From: an uncultured Coriobacteriales bacterium
Lineage (GTDB): Bacteria; Actinomycetota; Coriobacteriia; Coriobacteriales; UMGS124
DNA: 6,785 nt
NCBI GenBank assembly: GCA_934662525.1
Contig: CAKUKJ010000131.1
Coordinates: 1-6,785, forward strand
Direction of reading: 5' to 3'
Shown: positions 1-6,202 of the stretch, in pieces
Layout of the letters: every line of letters begins with the position of its first letter
Numbering within the stretch: the stretch's first letter is position 1
Notes under the pieces: model-generated
What the model saw: only the letters and a program-made list of their open reading frames with translations
Databases searched by the model: none
What the model was told of the DNA's origin: nothing
Position numbers and translations under genes: made by a program

Positions 1-1498
1 TTTCAATCTCGGTCGCAATGTCATGGGCAAGCACGACAGCAGCCGAATCGGAGATTTCTTCAGGCTTGACCATGACACGAATCTCACGACCTGCCTGCAT
101 GGCATAGGTGCGCTCGACGCCGGGATGCGAGTTTGAAATCTCCTCAAGCTTCTCAAGGCGCTTGATATAGGTCTCGGCAGACTCTCGGCGAGCACCGGGG
201 CGCGCTGCCGAGCAGGCATCGGCAGCCTGCACAAGGACGTCAAGGACGCTTGTGGGATCGATATCGTTGTGGTGGGCCTCAATGGCATGGACGATGGCGG
301 CAGACTCGCCGTACTTGCGGGCAAGCTCGGCGCCGATGACGGCATGCGGCCCCTCGACGCGATGGTCGATGGCCTTGCCGATGTCATGGAGAAGGCCTGC
401 GCGCTTGAAGGGAGAGGAATCAAGGCCCAGCTCGTCGGCCATGATCTCGCACATGCGGGCGACCTCGATGGAATGGTTGAGCACGTTCTGGCCGTAGGAG
501 GTACGGTAGCGCAGGGCTCCCAGAGTGCGGACGAGCTCGGGATGGATGTCGTTCACCTCAAGGTCAAAGCATGCCTGCTCGCCGGCCTCAAGCACCTTGG
601 CGTTCACCGAGTCGGTGGCCTTGTTGAAAAGCTCCTCAATCCGCGCCGGATGGATGCGGCCGTCGGCGATGAGGTTCTCAAGCGTGACGCGCGCGATCTC
701 GCGGCGCACAGGGTCGAAGCTGGAAAGCTGCACCGTCTCAGGCGTGTCGTCGATGATGAGGTTGACGCCCGTCATCTGCTCGAACGTACGGATGTTGCGA
801 CCCTCGCGGCCGATGATGCGCCCTTTGAGGTCGTCGGAAGGGATGTGGACGGTCGTCAGCGTGACCTCGCCCACATGGTCGGAGGCGCAGCGTTGGATTG
901 CGGTGGCCAAGATGCGGCGCGCCGTGCTCTCGCACTCTATGCGCGTGCGCTGCTCGGACTCGCGAATGATGGTCGCGCTTTGACGCGTCACATCGTCGCG
1001 GACGCGGTCGAGAAGCTCTTTGTGGGCCTCGTCAACAGTGAGACCGCTGATGCGCTCGAGCTCGGAGGTATGCTTGCGCTCGAGCTCCTCGACGTCGCGG
1101 GCACGCTTTTCAAGCTGCCCGGCTTCGCTTGAAAGCTGATGCTCCTTCTTGTCGAGCGAGTCGGAGCGACGGTCGAGGGACTCCTCGCGCTGCAGCAGGC
1201 GGTTCTCGCGATCGCGAATCTCGCCCGCACGCTGCGCCGCCTCGGCCTCGGAGGCCTTCTTCTTCTCGAGAATCTCCGCGTCGGCAGACTGCCTGATACG
1301 GAAGACCTCCTCCTTTGCGGAAATCTCAGCTTCCTTTTTGATGGTCTCGGCCTGCTTCTTGGCACCGTCCACAACCTGGACTGCCTCGGTCTTTGCCTGG
1401 GTGAGCTTGCCGCTTGCGCTTTTTGCGGCAAAGAGCAGGGCGAGAGCCGCACCGATGACCACTGCAGCGATTGCAATGACAATGTACATAGGGTCCAT
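1..1498 (-). CDS. rny: Ribonuclease Y (RNase Y), 3' end cut by window edge
   Basis: This is the membrane-anchored endoribonuclease that starts mRNA decay in many Gram-positive bacteria. The visible 499 residues show the full family layout. A hydrophobic N-terminal anchor lies at about residues 5-24. A long charged coiled coil covers roughly 27-195. A KH RNA-binding domain carries GRIIGREGRNI at 226-236. An HD domain follows, with H342 (in NVLNHSIEVARM), H371-D372 (LLHDIGKA) and D427 (AADACSAARPGARRE) as the metal ligands. The frame stays open to base 1; comparison with the usual length of about 520 residues suggests only about 20 are missing. The start at 1498 is chosen for the GGGAGGT ribosome binding site 5 nt upstream; Met4 (1489) is a weaker alternative. 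The gene lies 259 bp beyond the zinc-ribbon gene and has its own promoter and a structured leader. The identification is secure. Confidence 0.97.
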   Translation of the reverse strand, partial: MDPMYIVIAIAAVVIGAALALLFAAKSASGKLTQAKTEAVQVVDGAKKQAETIKKEAEISAKEEVFRIRQSADAEILEKKKASEAEAAQRAGEIRDRENRLLQREESLDRRSDSLDKKEHQLSSEAGQLEKRARDVEELERKHTSELERISGLTVDEAHKELLDRVRDDVTRQSATIIRESEQRTRIECESTARRILATAIQRCASDHVGEVTLTTVHIPSDDLKGRIIGREGRNIRTFEQMTGVNLIIDDTPETVQLSSFDPVRREIARVTLENLIADGRIHPARIEELFNKATDSVNAKVLEAGEQACFDLEVNDIHPELVRTLGALRYRTSYGQNVLNHSIEVARMCEIMADELGLDSSPFKRAGLLHDIGKAIDHRVEGPHAVIGAELARKYGESAAIVHAIEAHHNDIDPTSVLDVLVQAADACSAARPGARRESAETYIKRLEKLEEISNSHPGVERTYAMQAGREIRVMVKPEEISDSAAVVLAHDIATEIE

Positions 1499-1503
1499 GT
1501 GCT

Positions 1504-1510
1504 ACCTCCC
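1504..1510 (-). promoter_or_regulatory. Ribosome binding site of rny
   Basis: The sequence GGGAGGT, read on the minus strand, sits 5 nt before the ATG at 1498 and decides that start over the in-frame Met at 1489. A hairpin-forming inverted repeat ends 5 nt upstream of it. Confidence 0.85.
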
Positions 1511-1515
1511 GACTT

Positions 1516-1540
1516 CGTTTGACTGTCAAGACAACAAACG
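1516..1540 (-). repeat. Inverted repeat next to the rny ribosome binding site
   Basis: CGTTTG and CAAACG form a perfect 6-bp stem. Inside it, TGT and ACA can pair further around a CTTG tetraloop. In the mRNA this hairpin would end only 5 nt before the GGGAGGT ribosome binding site, so it could influence ribosome access or RNase entry. The pairing is seen in the sequence; the regulatory role is inferred. Confidence 0.5.
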
Positions 1541-1577
1541 GACGAAAGACGAGCACATGCCTACATTGAGCCGACAC

Positions 1578-1598
1578 GCCGCACGTTATACGTCCGGC
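1578..1598 (-). repeat. 21-bp near-perfect palindrome in the rny leader
   Basis: Two arms, GCCG-x-ACGT and ACGT-x-CGGC, face each other across a 3-nt centre, with a single mismatched pair inside the stem. It lies about 80 nt downstream of the predicted transcription start and about 80 nt upstream of the rny start codon. It could be an RNA hairpin or a binding site for a dimeric repressor. I do not recognise it as a known operator. Confidence 0.45.
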
Positions 1599-1623
1599 AC
1601 CGTGAGCACCCTGAGTGTTAGTA

Positions 1624-1650
1624 AGTTTTGACCAACCTTTATCCAAAACT
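1624..1650 (-). repeat. Inverted repeat in the early rny leader
   Basis: AGTTTTG and CAAAACT form a perfect 7-bp stem, extendable by a G-U pair, around a 13-nt loop. It is AT-rich compared with the genes around it. It begins about 30 nt after the predicted transcription start. There is no T-run after it, so it is not a standard terminator. Confidence 0.45.
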
Positions 1651-1684
1651 CGCCTAAAACGAGATGAGTCACAAATGCCGGATA

Positions 1685-1714
1685 ATTGTACGTTCCCGGT
1701 GCGTTTTCGGTCAA
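1685..1714 (-). promoter_or_regulatory. Predicted sigma-A-type promoter for rny
   Basis: On the minus strand a -35 box TTGACC (1709-1714) is followed by an 18-bp spacer and a -10 box TACAAT (1685-1690). Each box matches the consensus at five of six bases. Transcription would begin near 1678, giving a leader of about 180 nt before rny. It lies in the only large intergenic gap of the window, which supports a separate transcription unit for rny. It is predicted from sequence alone. Confidence 0.6.
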
Positions 1715-1716
1715 CC

Positions 1717-1758
1717 GGGCCTCTTGAATCTACGCAGGTACTCTAAAGCGAGAGGCCC
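1717..1758 (-). repeat. 8-bp inverted repeat between the zinc-ribbon gene stop and the rny promoter
   Basis: The arms GGGCCTCT (1717-1724) and AGAGGCCC (1751-1758) are perfect and separated by 26 nt. One arm begins in the last base of the zinc-ribbon gene's stop codon and the other ends 2 bp from the -35 box of the rny promoter. There is no T-run after the hairpin, so it is not a classical intrinsic terminator. It could still be a weak transcription end, a 3'-end stabilising hairpin or an operator. Confidence 0.4.
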
Positions 1759-2468
1759 TATGCGCCGTGCACGACCATCATTCGACCGCACACCGGGCAC
1801 GTGGCAAGGCTGTCGCCCTTGATGAGCTGCTCGTACTGCGACTGCTGAAGCTCGACGTTGCAACCAGTGCACGTGTTGCCCTCAAGCCTGCAGATGCCGA
1901 TTTGGTTGTGCTGGGCGCAGCTTTTACGATACAAGGCAAGCATATCGGCAGGAACAGCCTGCTCAAGCACCTCGCGGCGGGCCACAAGTCGCTTGAGGTC
2001 CTCGCGGAGATTGGAGGCGTTCTTCTTGAACTCCTCAACCAGCCCCGCCTCCTTGGCCTCAAGCTGGCCCTTGATGGCCCTGGCCTGGCGGAAGAGGCCT
2101 TCCAGGCGCTCCAGCTCGGCCTTGGCGCTCTTCTGGTTGAAGTCGACCTTCTCAAGGCGCTTGGCAAGACGGTCGAGCTCGGCCTTGTAGCTCTGCGTGA
2201 GACGGAAGTCCTCGCTTGCCTCGCTTTCGCGCTTGACCTCCTCAACGCGGGCGCTCAGCGTGCGACGGCGGCCGTCGTTGTCCTCAACCTCGGTCTGGGC
2301 GTCCTTGAGCAAGCCCACGATCTTCGTCGTCTTCTTGGAAAGCTCCTTGAGGCGGCCGCGCACCTCCTTGATCTGCTCTGCCTGGGGAATCTCGTCGATA
2401 GCCTTGCGGTCGCGCAAAATCTGCAAGTCTACCTGCTGGAGCTCGAGAAGATCGGTCGTGACCGGCAT
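1758..2468 (-). CDS. Coiled-coil C4 zinc-ribbon protein (COG1579 family)
   Basis: This 236-residue protein has a long, highly charged coiled coil over roughly residues 8-165, rich in Glu, Lys, Arg and Leu. A small C-terminal zinc ribbon follows, with CxxC pairs at C200/C203 (CTGC) and C224/C227 (CPVC). This layout matches the COG1579 / zf-RING_7 family, annotated as predicted nucleic-acid-binding proteins of uncertain role. It lies 90 bp downstream of a DUF34/Nif3 gene; from memory the same pair occurs in other actinobacteria, for example Rv2230c-Rv2229c of Mycobacterium tuberculosis. The start at 2468 is supported by AGAGGAA 6 nt upstream. The 90-bp gap shows no convincing promoter, so it is probably cotranscribed with its upstream neighbour. 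The family assignment is strong; the molecular function is unknown. Confidence 0.9.
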   Translation of the reverse strand: MPVTTDLLELQQVDLQILRDRKAIDEIPQAEQIKEVRGRLKELSKKTTKIVGLLKDAQTEVEDNDGRRRTLSARVEEVKRESEASEDFRLTQSYKAELDRLAKRLEKVDFNQKSAKAELERLEGLFRQARAIKGQLEAKEAGLVEEFKKNASNLREDLKRLVARREVLEQAVPADMLALYRKSCAQHNQIGICRLEGNTCTGCNVELQQSQYEQLIKGDSLATCPVCGRMMVVHGA

Positions 2469-2558
2469 GCTGGATTCCTCTTTCTTTGCAGTTTCGAATA
2501 CAAGGAAGGTCTACAGGGCTGTTTCAGACAGGAGACAAATGATACACGGCCAAGCTTA

Positions 2559-3353
2559 TCAAATGCTCGTCCACTGCGAATCCTCGCAAAGCATCACACG
2601 CGCTTCTTCACGGACGCCGATTGTGCCAAGTTTTGAATCGAGGACGCGCACAAGGGGGAACTCGGAGACGTCATGGCCGAGCACGACTACGGAGCATCCG
2701 TGGCTGAGGAGCTCGAGGGCGCGATGGTAGCCGCACTCGCCGCACACGACGACGTCGCAGGCGGCGTCGAGGGCATATCTGCCGCAATCGCCGAGGCTCC
2801 CCGTGAAAAAGCCCGCATGCAGACATGGTGAGTCGAGGGGGCCGAAAACTTGGGCGACGCCGCCAAACTCGCTCTTGCATGCCTGGGCGAGGGAGCGCAA
2901 GGTGGTGCCGGCAGGGAGGGCGACCCCGGCGCCGAGGCGGCCGAGGGACTCAGGGCGGTCGTTCTCCAAACCGGGCCCGTCCACGGCAAGGCCGAGACGA
3001 GACGGCATGGCGGAGCGGGCCTCCCCGTCTCGGTCGAGGTTCGTGTGAAACGAGAGAACCGACACACCCAGTCGCATGGCCTCCCAAATGCACGAGCTCG
3101 CAAAGCCCGCCCCCACCGATGCGGGGGTGATGGCGTCGGGCATGGAGAGGCACACGGGATGGTGGGTCAACAGGACGTTGGCCCCCACCTCGAAGGCGGC
3201 TCGCACGTTGCGAGCCGAGGCGTCGAGGGCGAGCGCCACCTTCGTGACGTCAGCACCGGGGTCGCCCACCGACAGGCCCACTTTGTCCCACGGCTCCGCC
3301 CAAGAGCGTGGCATGAGCGCGAACAGCGATTTCTCAAGCTCGCCGACTTTCAT
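2559..3353 (-). CDS. DUF34/Nif3-family dinuclear metal protein
   Basis: This 264-residue protein belongs to the widespread Nif3/YbgI/DUF34 family, which binds two metal ions. Family motifs are visible in order: WDKVGLSVG (22-30), LLTHHP with H64 and H65, FHTNLD with D107, and near the C-terminus GHDVSE with H227 and E231. These match the metal ligands known from the E. coli homologue. At this length it is the short form, without the large central insertion of the B. subtilis YqfO type. The family is often annotated as GTP cyclohydrolase I type 2, but that activity is doubtful and should not be copied. The frame is open upstream to 3521, but the start at 3353 has AGGAAGGAG 6 nt before it and is where homology begins. 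It lies 40 bp after the PHP gene and ends in adjacent stops TGA TAA. Confidence 0.92.
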   Translation of the reverse strand: MKVGELEKSLFALMPRSWAEPWDKVGLSVGDPGADVTKVALALDASARNVRAAFEVGANVLLTHHPVCLSMPDAITPASVGAGFASSCIWEAMRLGVSVLSFHTNLDRDGEARSAMPSRLGLAVDGPGLENDRPESLGRLGAGVALPAGTTLRSLAQACKSEFGGVAQVFGPLDSPCLHAGFFTGSLGDCGRYALDAACDVVVCGECGYHRALELLSHGCSVVVLGHDVSEFPLVRVLDSKLGTIGVREEARVMLCEDSQWTSI

Positions 3354-3393
3354 GGCAGGCTCCTTCCTGTTGGACGAGATGTCAAGGCGCGCT

Positions 3394-4194
3394 TTAAACG
3401 ATGGATATGCGGCGCCAGCCCCCGTCGGAGGTGGGAACGTCGACACTTCGATAGCCGGCAGAGGCCGCGAGGGCATAGGCGGAGGGGATGTTCTCGCAAA
3501 TGCGCGAGGCGGCATGGGCATCGGACCCTACCGTGAGCGGAACGCCGGCCTCATGGAAGAGCCCCAGGAGTTCGGGATGAGGGTAAAACCTGCCCACAGG
3601 CTTGATTGAGCCCGCCGTGTTGACCTCGACGTGCACGCCCGCCCGAGCGGCGTCTTGCGCCGCCTGGGCATAGAGGTCGCGCATTGCCCCCTCGCTGGGA
3701 TAGCGCCCCAAAAGGCTCACGAGGTCGGGGTGCGCCATGGAGTCGAACAGGCCGCTGTCGCACGCCTGCCCCCAGACAGCAAAGTATTTCTCCCATACCT
3801 CGTCCACGCCGCGCTCGTCCCAATAAGAGAGGTCGTCGAGGTCGTCTATCCAACGATATTCCAGCATATGCACCGAACCCAGGCGAAAGGTCGCCCCTTC
3901 GCTCCAGCGGCGCACGTTGTCGGCGCATTCCGGGTAATAGTCGCACTCAAAACCGAAGACCACGTCGATCTCGGGATGACGCTCGCGGGCGGACATGATG
4001 TCGGCGGCGTAACGGGACAGGTCCGCCTCGGGCACACTCACCTCGCACGACGGATCGATGGCCTGCGGCAGGGTAAGGTGGTCGGTCAGACAGACGGTCG
4101 TGGCCCCCAGCTCGCTCGCACGCGCGACGTTTTCCTCCACAGACGACTTGCCGTCAGAAAGGCGCGTGTGAGTATGGCAGTCGACGATCTCCAT
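3394..4194 (-). CDS. PHP-family phosphoesterase (histidinol-phosphatase-like)
   Basis: This 266-residue protein has the PHP metal-hydrolase signature. It begins CHTHTRLSDG (H7, H9, D14), followed by TDH (D38, H39), FECDYYPE (E83), SVHML (H109), AHPD (H155, D157) and GSDAH (D225, H227). These are the expected ligands of a multi-metal centre that hydrolyses phosphate esters. The overall length and the SVHML and SDAH blocks resemble HisK-type histidinol phosphatases, which make L-histidinol from its phosphate. No his genes lie nearby, so the substrate is uncertain and another phosphomonoester is possible. The start at 4194 is fixed by AAGGAGG 5 nt upstream and by the MEIVDCHTHT beginning typical of the family; an in-frame extension to 4650 overlaps the desulfurase and is spurious. 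It lies 34 bp after the desulfurase stop. Confidence 0.88.
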   Translation of the reverse strand: MEIVDCHTHTRLSDGKSSVEENVARASELGATTVCLTDHLTLPQAIDPSCEVSVPEADLSRYAADIMSARERHPEIDVVFGFECDYYPECADNVRRWSEGATFRLGSVHMLEYRWIDDLDDLSYWDERGVDEVWEKYFAVWGQACDSGLFDSMAHPDLVSLLGRYPSEGAMRDLYAQAAQDAARAGVHVEVNTAGSIKPVGRFYPHPELLGLFHEAGVPLTVGSDAHAASRICENIPSAYALAASAGYRSVDVPTSDGGWRRISIV

Positions 4195-4228
4195 GGCATC
4201 CTCCTTCAGTCCGAGCGGTGAGACGCGC

Positions 4229-5428
4229 CTATCGTCTGCGCTTTGAGGAATCGCTGCGACATATCTGGGCAAGCGCCCATGCGAGCCCCTGGCAGTCCTC
4301 AAGCGCGGCGCGCTCGTCAAACGAGATGCGCAAGGCGCAGAAGGCGAGGTCGCGGGGAATGCCCATGGCGTTGAGCACATGGCTTGGCTCAAGCGAGGCG
4401 CTGGAACACGCCGAGCCGCCCGATACCTCATAGCCCAAGTCGTCGAGGCCCAAGACGAGCCCCTCGGTCTGATGGCCGGGCATGAGCAGATGCACGATGT
4501 TGGGCAGGGTCTCGGGAGGCTCGGACCCCTCGCGTCGCAACGTCTCGATGAAGTCGCAGCCCTGCGCCGAAAGCTCCTCGACAATGGAACGTCCCAGGCC
4601 GCGCAGGTAGGCATCGTTCGACGCAAGGCCAGCAACCGAATGCTTGGCAACGGCAGCGAACGCCATGGCGTTGCGCACGTCCTGGGTGCCGCTGCGAAGC
4701 CCCGCCTCTTGGCCGCCCCCTACCTGTTGGGGGACGATGGGGGTGCGGGAGCGCACGTAAAGGGCACCGCACGACACGGGCCCGCCGAGCTTGTGCGCGG
4801 CGACGGAAGCCGTGTCGACACCCAGCTGGGACACGCTGAACGGGATATGTCCAAACGTTTGGATGGCGTCGCAGTGCACGAGGGCCCCGTGGGAATGCGC
4901 CAAGGCAACGACCTGGGCAAGAGGCTGCACGCAGCCCACCTCGTTGTTCGCACCCATCACACACACGAGGGCCACATCGCTGCTCATCATATGGGCAAAA
5001 GCATCAAGGTCAACTACACCATTAGGCAATACCGGTATGCACTCAACAGAAAATCCCTCATGTTCAAGTGCAGATGCAGGATCAAGAACTGAATCATGCT
5101 CAACGGCGCTTACCAGAACCCTGTGTCGCCTTTCCGTAGGATACCGCAGCGCGGCGAGCGCCATGCCACGAATGGCAAGCGTATTGGCCTCGGTACCACC
5201 GCTTGTAAAGACGATCTCGTTGGGCCGTTTGGCACCAAGCGCACGGGCGATGTCGGCGCGGGCGCGCTCAAGAGCCGCGAATGCAGCGCGGCCGCTCGTA
5301 TGCAGTGAATTGGGATTTGCCCCGGCCCACGGCTGCGCATCATAGCGGGACATCTCCTGCAGGCACACGCGAGACAGCGGGCTTGAGGCTGCATGATCGA
5401 AATAATGACGCGTTCTTGTCTCGGACAT
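4229..5428 (-). CDS. Cysteine desulfurase, NifS/IscS family (PLP-dependent)
   Basis: This 399-residue enzyme removes sulfur from L-cysteine, giving alanine and a protein-bound persulfide for Fe-S clusters, thiolated tRNA or cofactors. It begins YFDHAASSPLS. It then shows FTSGGTEANTLAIRG, VEHDSVL with the PLP-stacking H111, GANNEVG (N161), CDAIQTFG (D187, Q190), the PLP-binding K213 in AAHKLGGP, GGGQEAGLRSGTQDV, and the catalytic C341 in SGGSACSSAS. All key residues are present. No iscU, sufU or mnmA is visible nearby, so the sulfur acceptor cannot be named. The start at 5428 is 11 bp after the rpe stop and has a weak AGGA site overlapping that stop, suggesting translational coupling. Residues 111-146 use strikingly AT-ending codons, unlike the rest of the gene. 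Confidence 0.94.
   Translation of the reverse strand: MSETRTRHYFDHAASSPLSRVCLQEMSRYDAQPWAGANPNSLHTSGRAAFAALERARADIARALGAKRPNEIVFTSGGTEANTLAIRGMALAALRYPTERRHRVLVSAVEHDSVLDPASALEHEGFSVECIPVLPNGVVDLDAFAHMMSSDVALVCVMGANNEVGCVQPLAQVVALAHSHGALVHCDAIQTFGHIPFSVSQLGVDTASVAAHKLGGPVSCGALYVRSRTPIVPQQVGGGQEAGLRSGTQDVRNAMAFAAVAKHSVAGLASNDAYLRGLGRSIVEELSAQGCDFIETLRREGSEPPETLPNIVHLLMPGHQTEGLVLGLDDLGYEVSGGSACSSASLEPSHVLNAMGIPRDLAFCALRISFDERAALEDCQGLAWALAQICRSDSSKRRR
4986..5013 (-). promoter_or_regulatory. Promoter-like sequence inside the cysteine desulfurase gene
   Basis: On the minus strand TTGACC (5008-5013) and TATGAT (4986-4991) are separated by 16 bp, each box with five of six consensus bases. It lies at the downstream end of the AT-rich codon patch. 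If active, it could drive the PHP, Nif3 and zinc-ribbon genes independently of gpsA and rpe. It may equally be a by-product of local AT-richness, since both boxes are also coding sequence. Confidence 0.25.
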
Positions 5429-5439
5429 CGTCGTCTATC

Positions 5440-6129
5440 CTACAGGGCCAGGCTCGTTTGTCCGGCGCGGCGAATATGCTCCATCGCCGCATGGGGGTCG
5501 TCTGCCCCGAAGATGGCCGAACCAGCCACAAGCATGTTTGCACCGGCCTCGCACACGAGGGGGGCCGTCTTGACGCCGATTCCGCCATCAACTTCGACAA
5601 CCGGTGCACAACCCAGGTTCTTGCACATGTCGCGCAGCTCAACGATGCGGCGGGCCGTCGAGGCGATATAGGACTGGCCGCCGAATCCGGGGTTGACGCT
5701 CATGACAAGCACGACGTCGATTTCCTCGACGATGTCACGCAACAGGCAAACGGGCGTAGCGGGGTTTATGGCGACACCCGCCAACGCGCCGCGCTCGCGC
5801 ACATGGCGCGCAAAGCGATTGGCATGCGTGAGGGCCTCAAGCTGGGCGGTCACAAGGGCCGCGCCGGCGTCGAGATACCAGTCGACCGTCGATTCGGGAT
5901 TGTCGACCATGAGATGCACGTCGAGCGGATTGTCGAAGCAGCGCTTGAGCCCCTTGACGAACATGGGGCCGATGGTGAGATTTGGCACGAAATGCCCGTC
6001 CATCACGTCGACATGGATGAAGTCGGCATCGTTCGACACCTTGGCGACGCTCTCCCGCAACGCCATGAAGTCGGCCGAGAGAATGGACGGGGACATCATC
6101 ACGTTGGTTTTGGACAGAGTTGCTGGCAT
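5440..6129 (-). CDS. rpe: Ribulose-phosphate 3-epimerase
   Basis: This enzyme interconverts D-ribulose 5-phosphate and D-xylulose 5-phosphate in the pentose phosphate pathway. The 229 residues form the usual single TIM barrel. The motifs are SPSILSADF (13-21), HVDVMDGHFVPN with metal ligands H39 and D41 and catalytic D44, DVHLMV with H72, VMSVNPGFGGQ, EVDGGI with D181, and the phosphate-binding AGSAIF (202-207). The length is normal for the family. The start at 6129 is supported by AGGGGAG 7 nt upstream. Met11 and Met12 lie closer to the family's usual N-terminus but have no ribosome binding site, so a short N-terminal extension is likely real. The stop is 11 bp from the desulfurase start. 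The leader contains an exact tandem repeat. Confidence 0.96.
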   Translation of the reverse strand: MPATLSKTNVMMSPSILSADFMALRESVAKVSNDADFIHVDVMDGHFVPNLTIGPMFVKGLKRCFDNPLDVHLMVDNPESTVDWYLDAGAALVTAQLEALTHANRFARHVRERGALAGVAINPATPVCLLRDIVEEIDVVLVMSVNPGFGGQSYIASTARRIVELRDMCKNLGCAPVVEVDGGIGVKTAPLVCEAGANMLVAGSAIFGADDPHAAMEHIRRAGQTSLAL

Positions 6130-6141
6130 TTTGGGGCTCCC

Positions 6142-6193
6142 CTCTCGTTCAGGCCCAATGGAACAGGCTCTCGTTCAGGCCCAATGGAACAGG
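6142..6193. repeat. Exact tandem duplication, two copies of a 26-bp unit
   Basis: Bases 6142-6167 and 6168-6193 are identical and directly adjacent; the match ends on the base at both sides. The unit begins CTCTCGTTCAGG on the plus strand. It fills most of the 73-bp gap between the gpsA stop (6203) and the rpe start (6129), and the copy nearer rpe overlaps the first two bases of the rpe ribosome binding site. It does not code for protein. Perfect identity suggests a recent duplication, or an assembly error. Confidence 0.95.
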
Positions 6194-6202
6194 ATGAAAC
6201 GC

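Noticed and set aside
269..1132. A 287-codon open frame on the plus strand opposite rny
   Set aside because: It is the mirror of a secure RNase Y gene; GC-rich codon use leaves the opposite strand open. It has no recognisable domain and no ribosome binding site.
1524..1529. A perfect TTGACA on the minus strand just before rny
   Set aside because: At a 16-18 bp spacing the -10 position would fall on the ribosome binding site, and no TATAAT-like box is there. The hexamer belongs to the loop and inner stem of a hairpin.
1326..1646. A 106-codon minus-strand frame across the rny leader
   Set aside because: Its second half overlaps rny in another frame. It resembles nothing known, and the leader is better explained as untranslated.
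2469..2558. Possible promoter in the 90-bp gap before the zinc-ribbon gene
   Set aside because: Only weak boxes such as TTGTCT and TGTAGA can be found. They match poorly, so read-through from upstream is the simpler reading.
1767..2636. A 289-codon plus-strand open frame
   Set aside because: It lies opposite the zinc-ribbon coiled-coil gene. Its leucine-rich sequence is a by-product of Glu/Lys-rich codons on the real strand.
3354..3521. N-terminal extension of the DUF34/Nif3 frame
   Set aside because: It overlaps the 3' end of the PHP gene, has no family similarity, and the strong AGGAAGGAG site selects the start at 3353.
4195..4650. N-terminal extension of the PHP frame into the desulfurase
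   Set aside because: It overlaps the desulfurase coding region that includes the catalytic cysteine. The family start MEIVDCHTHT with AAGGAGG is at 4194.
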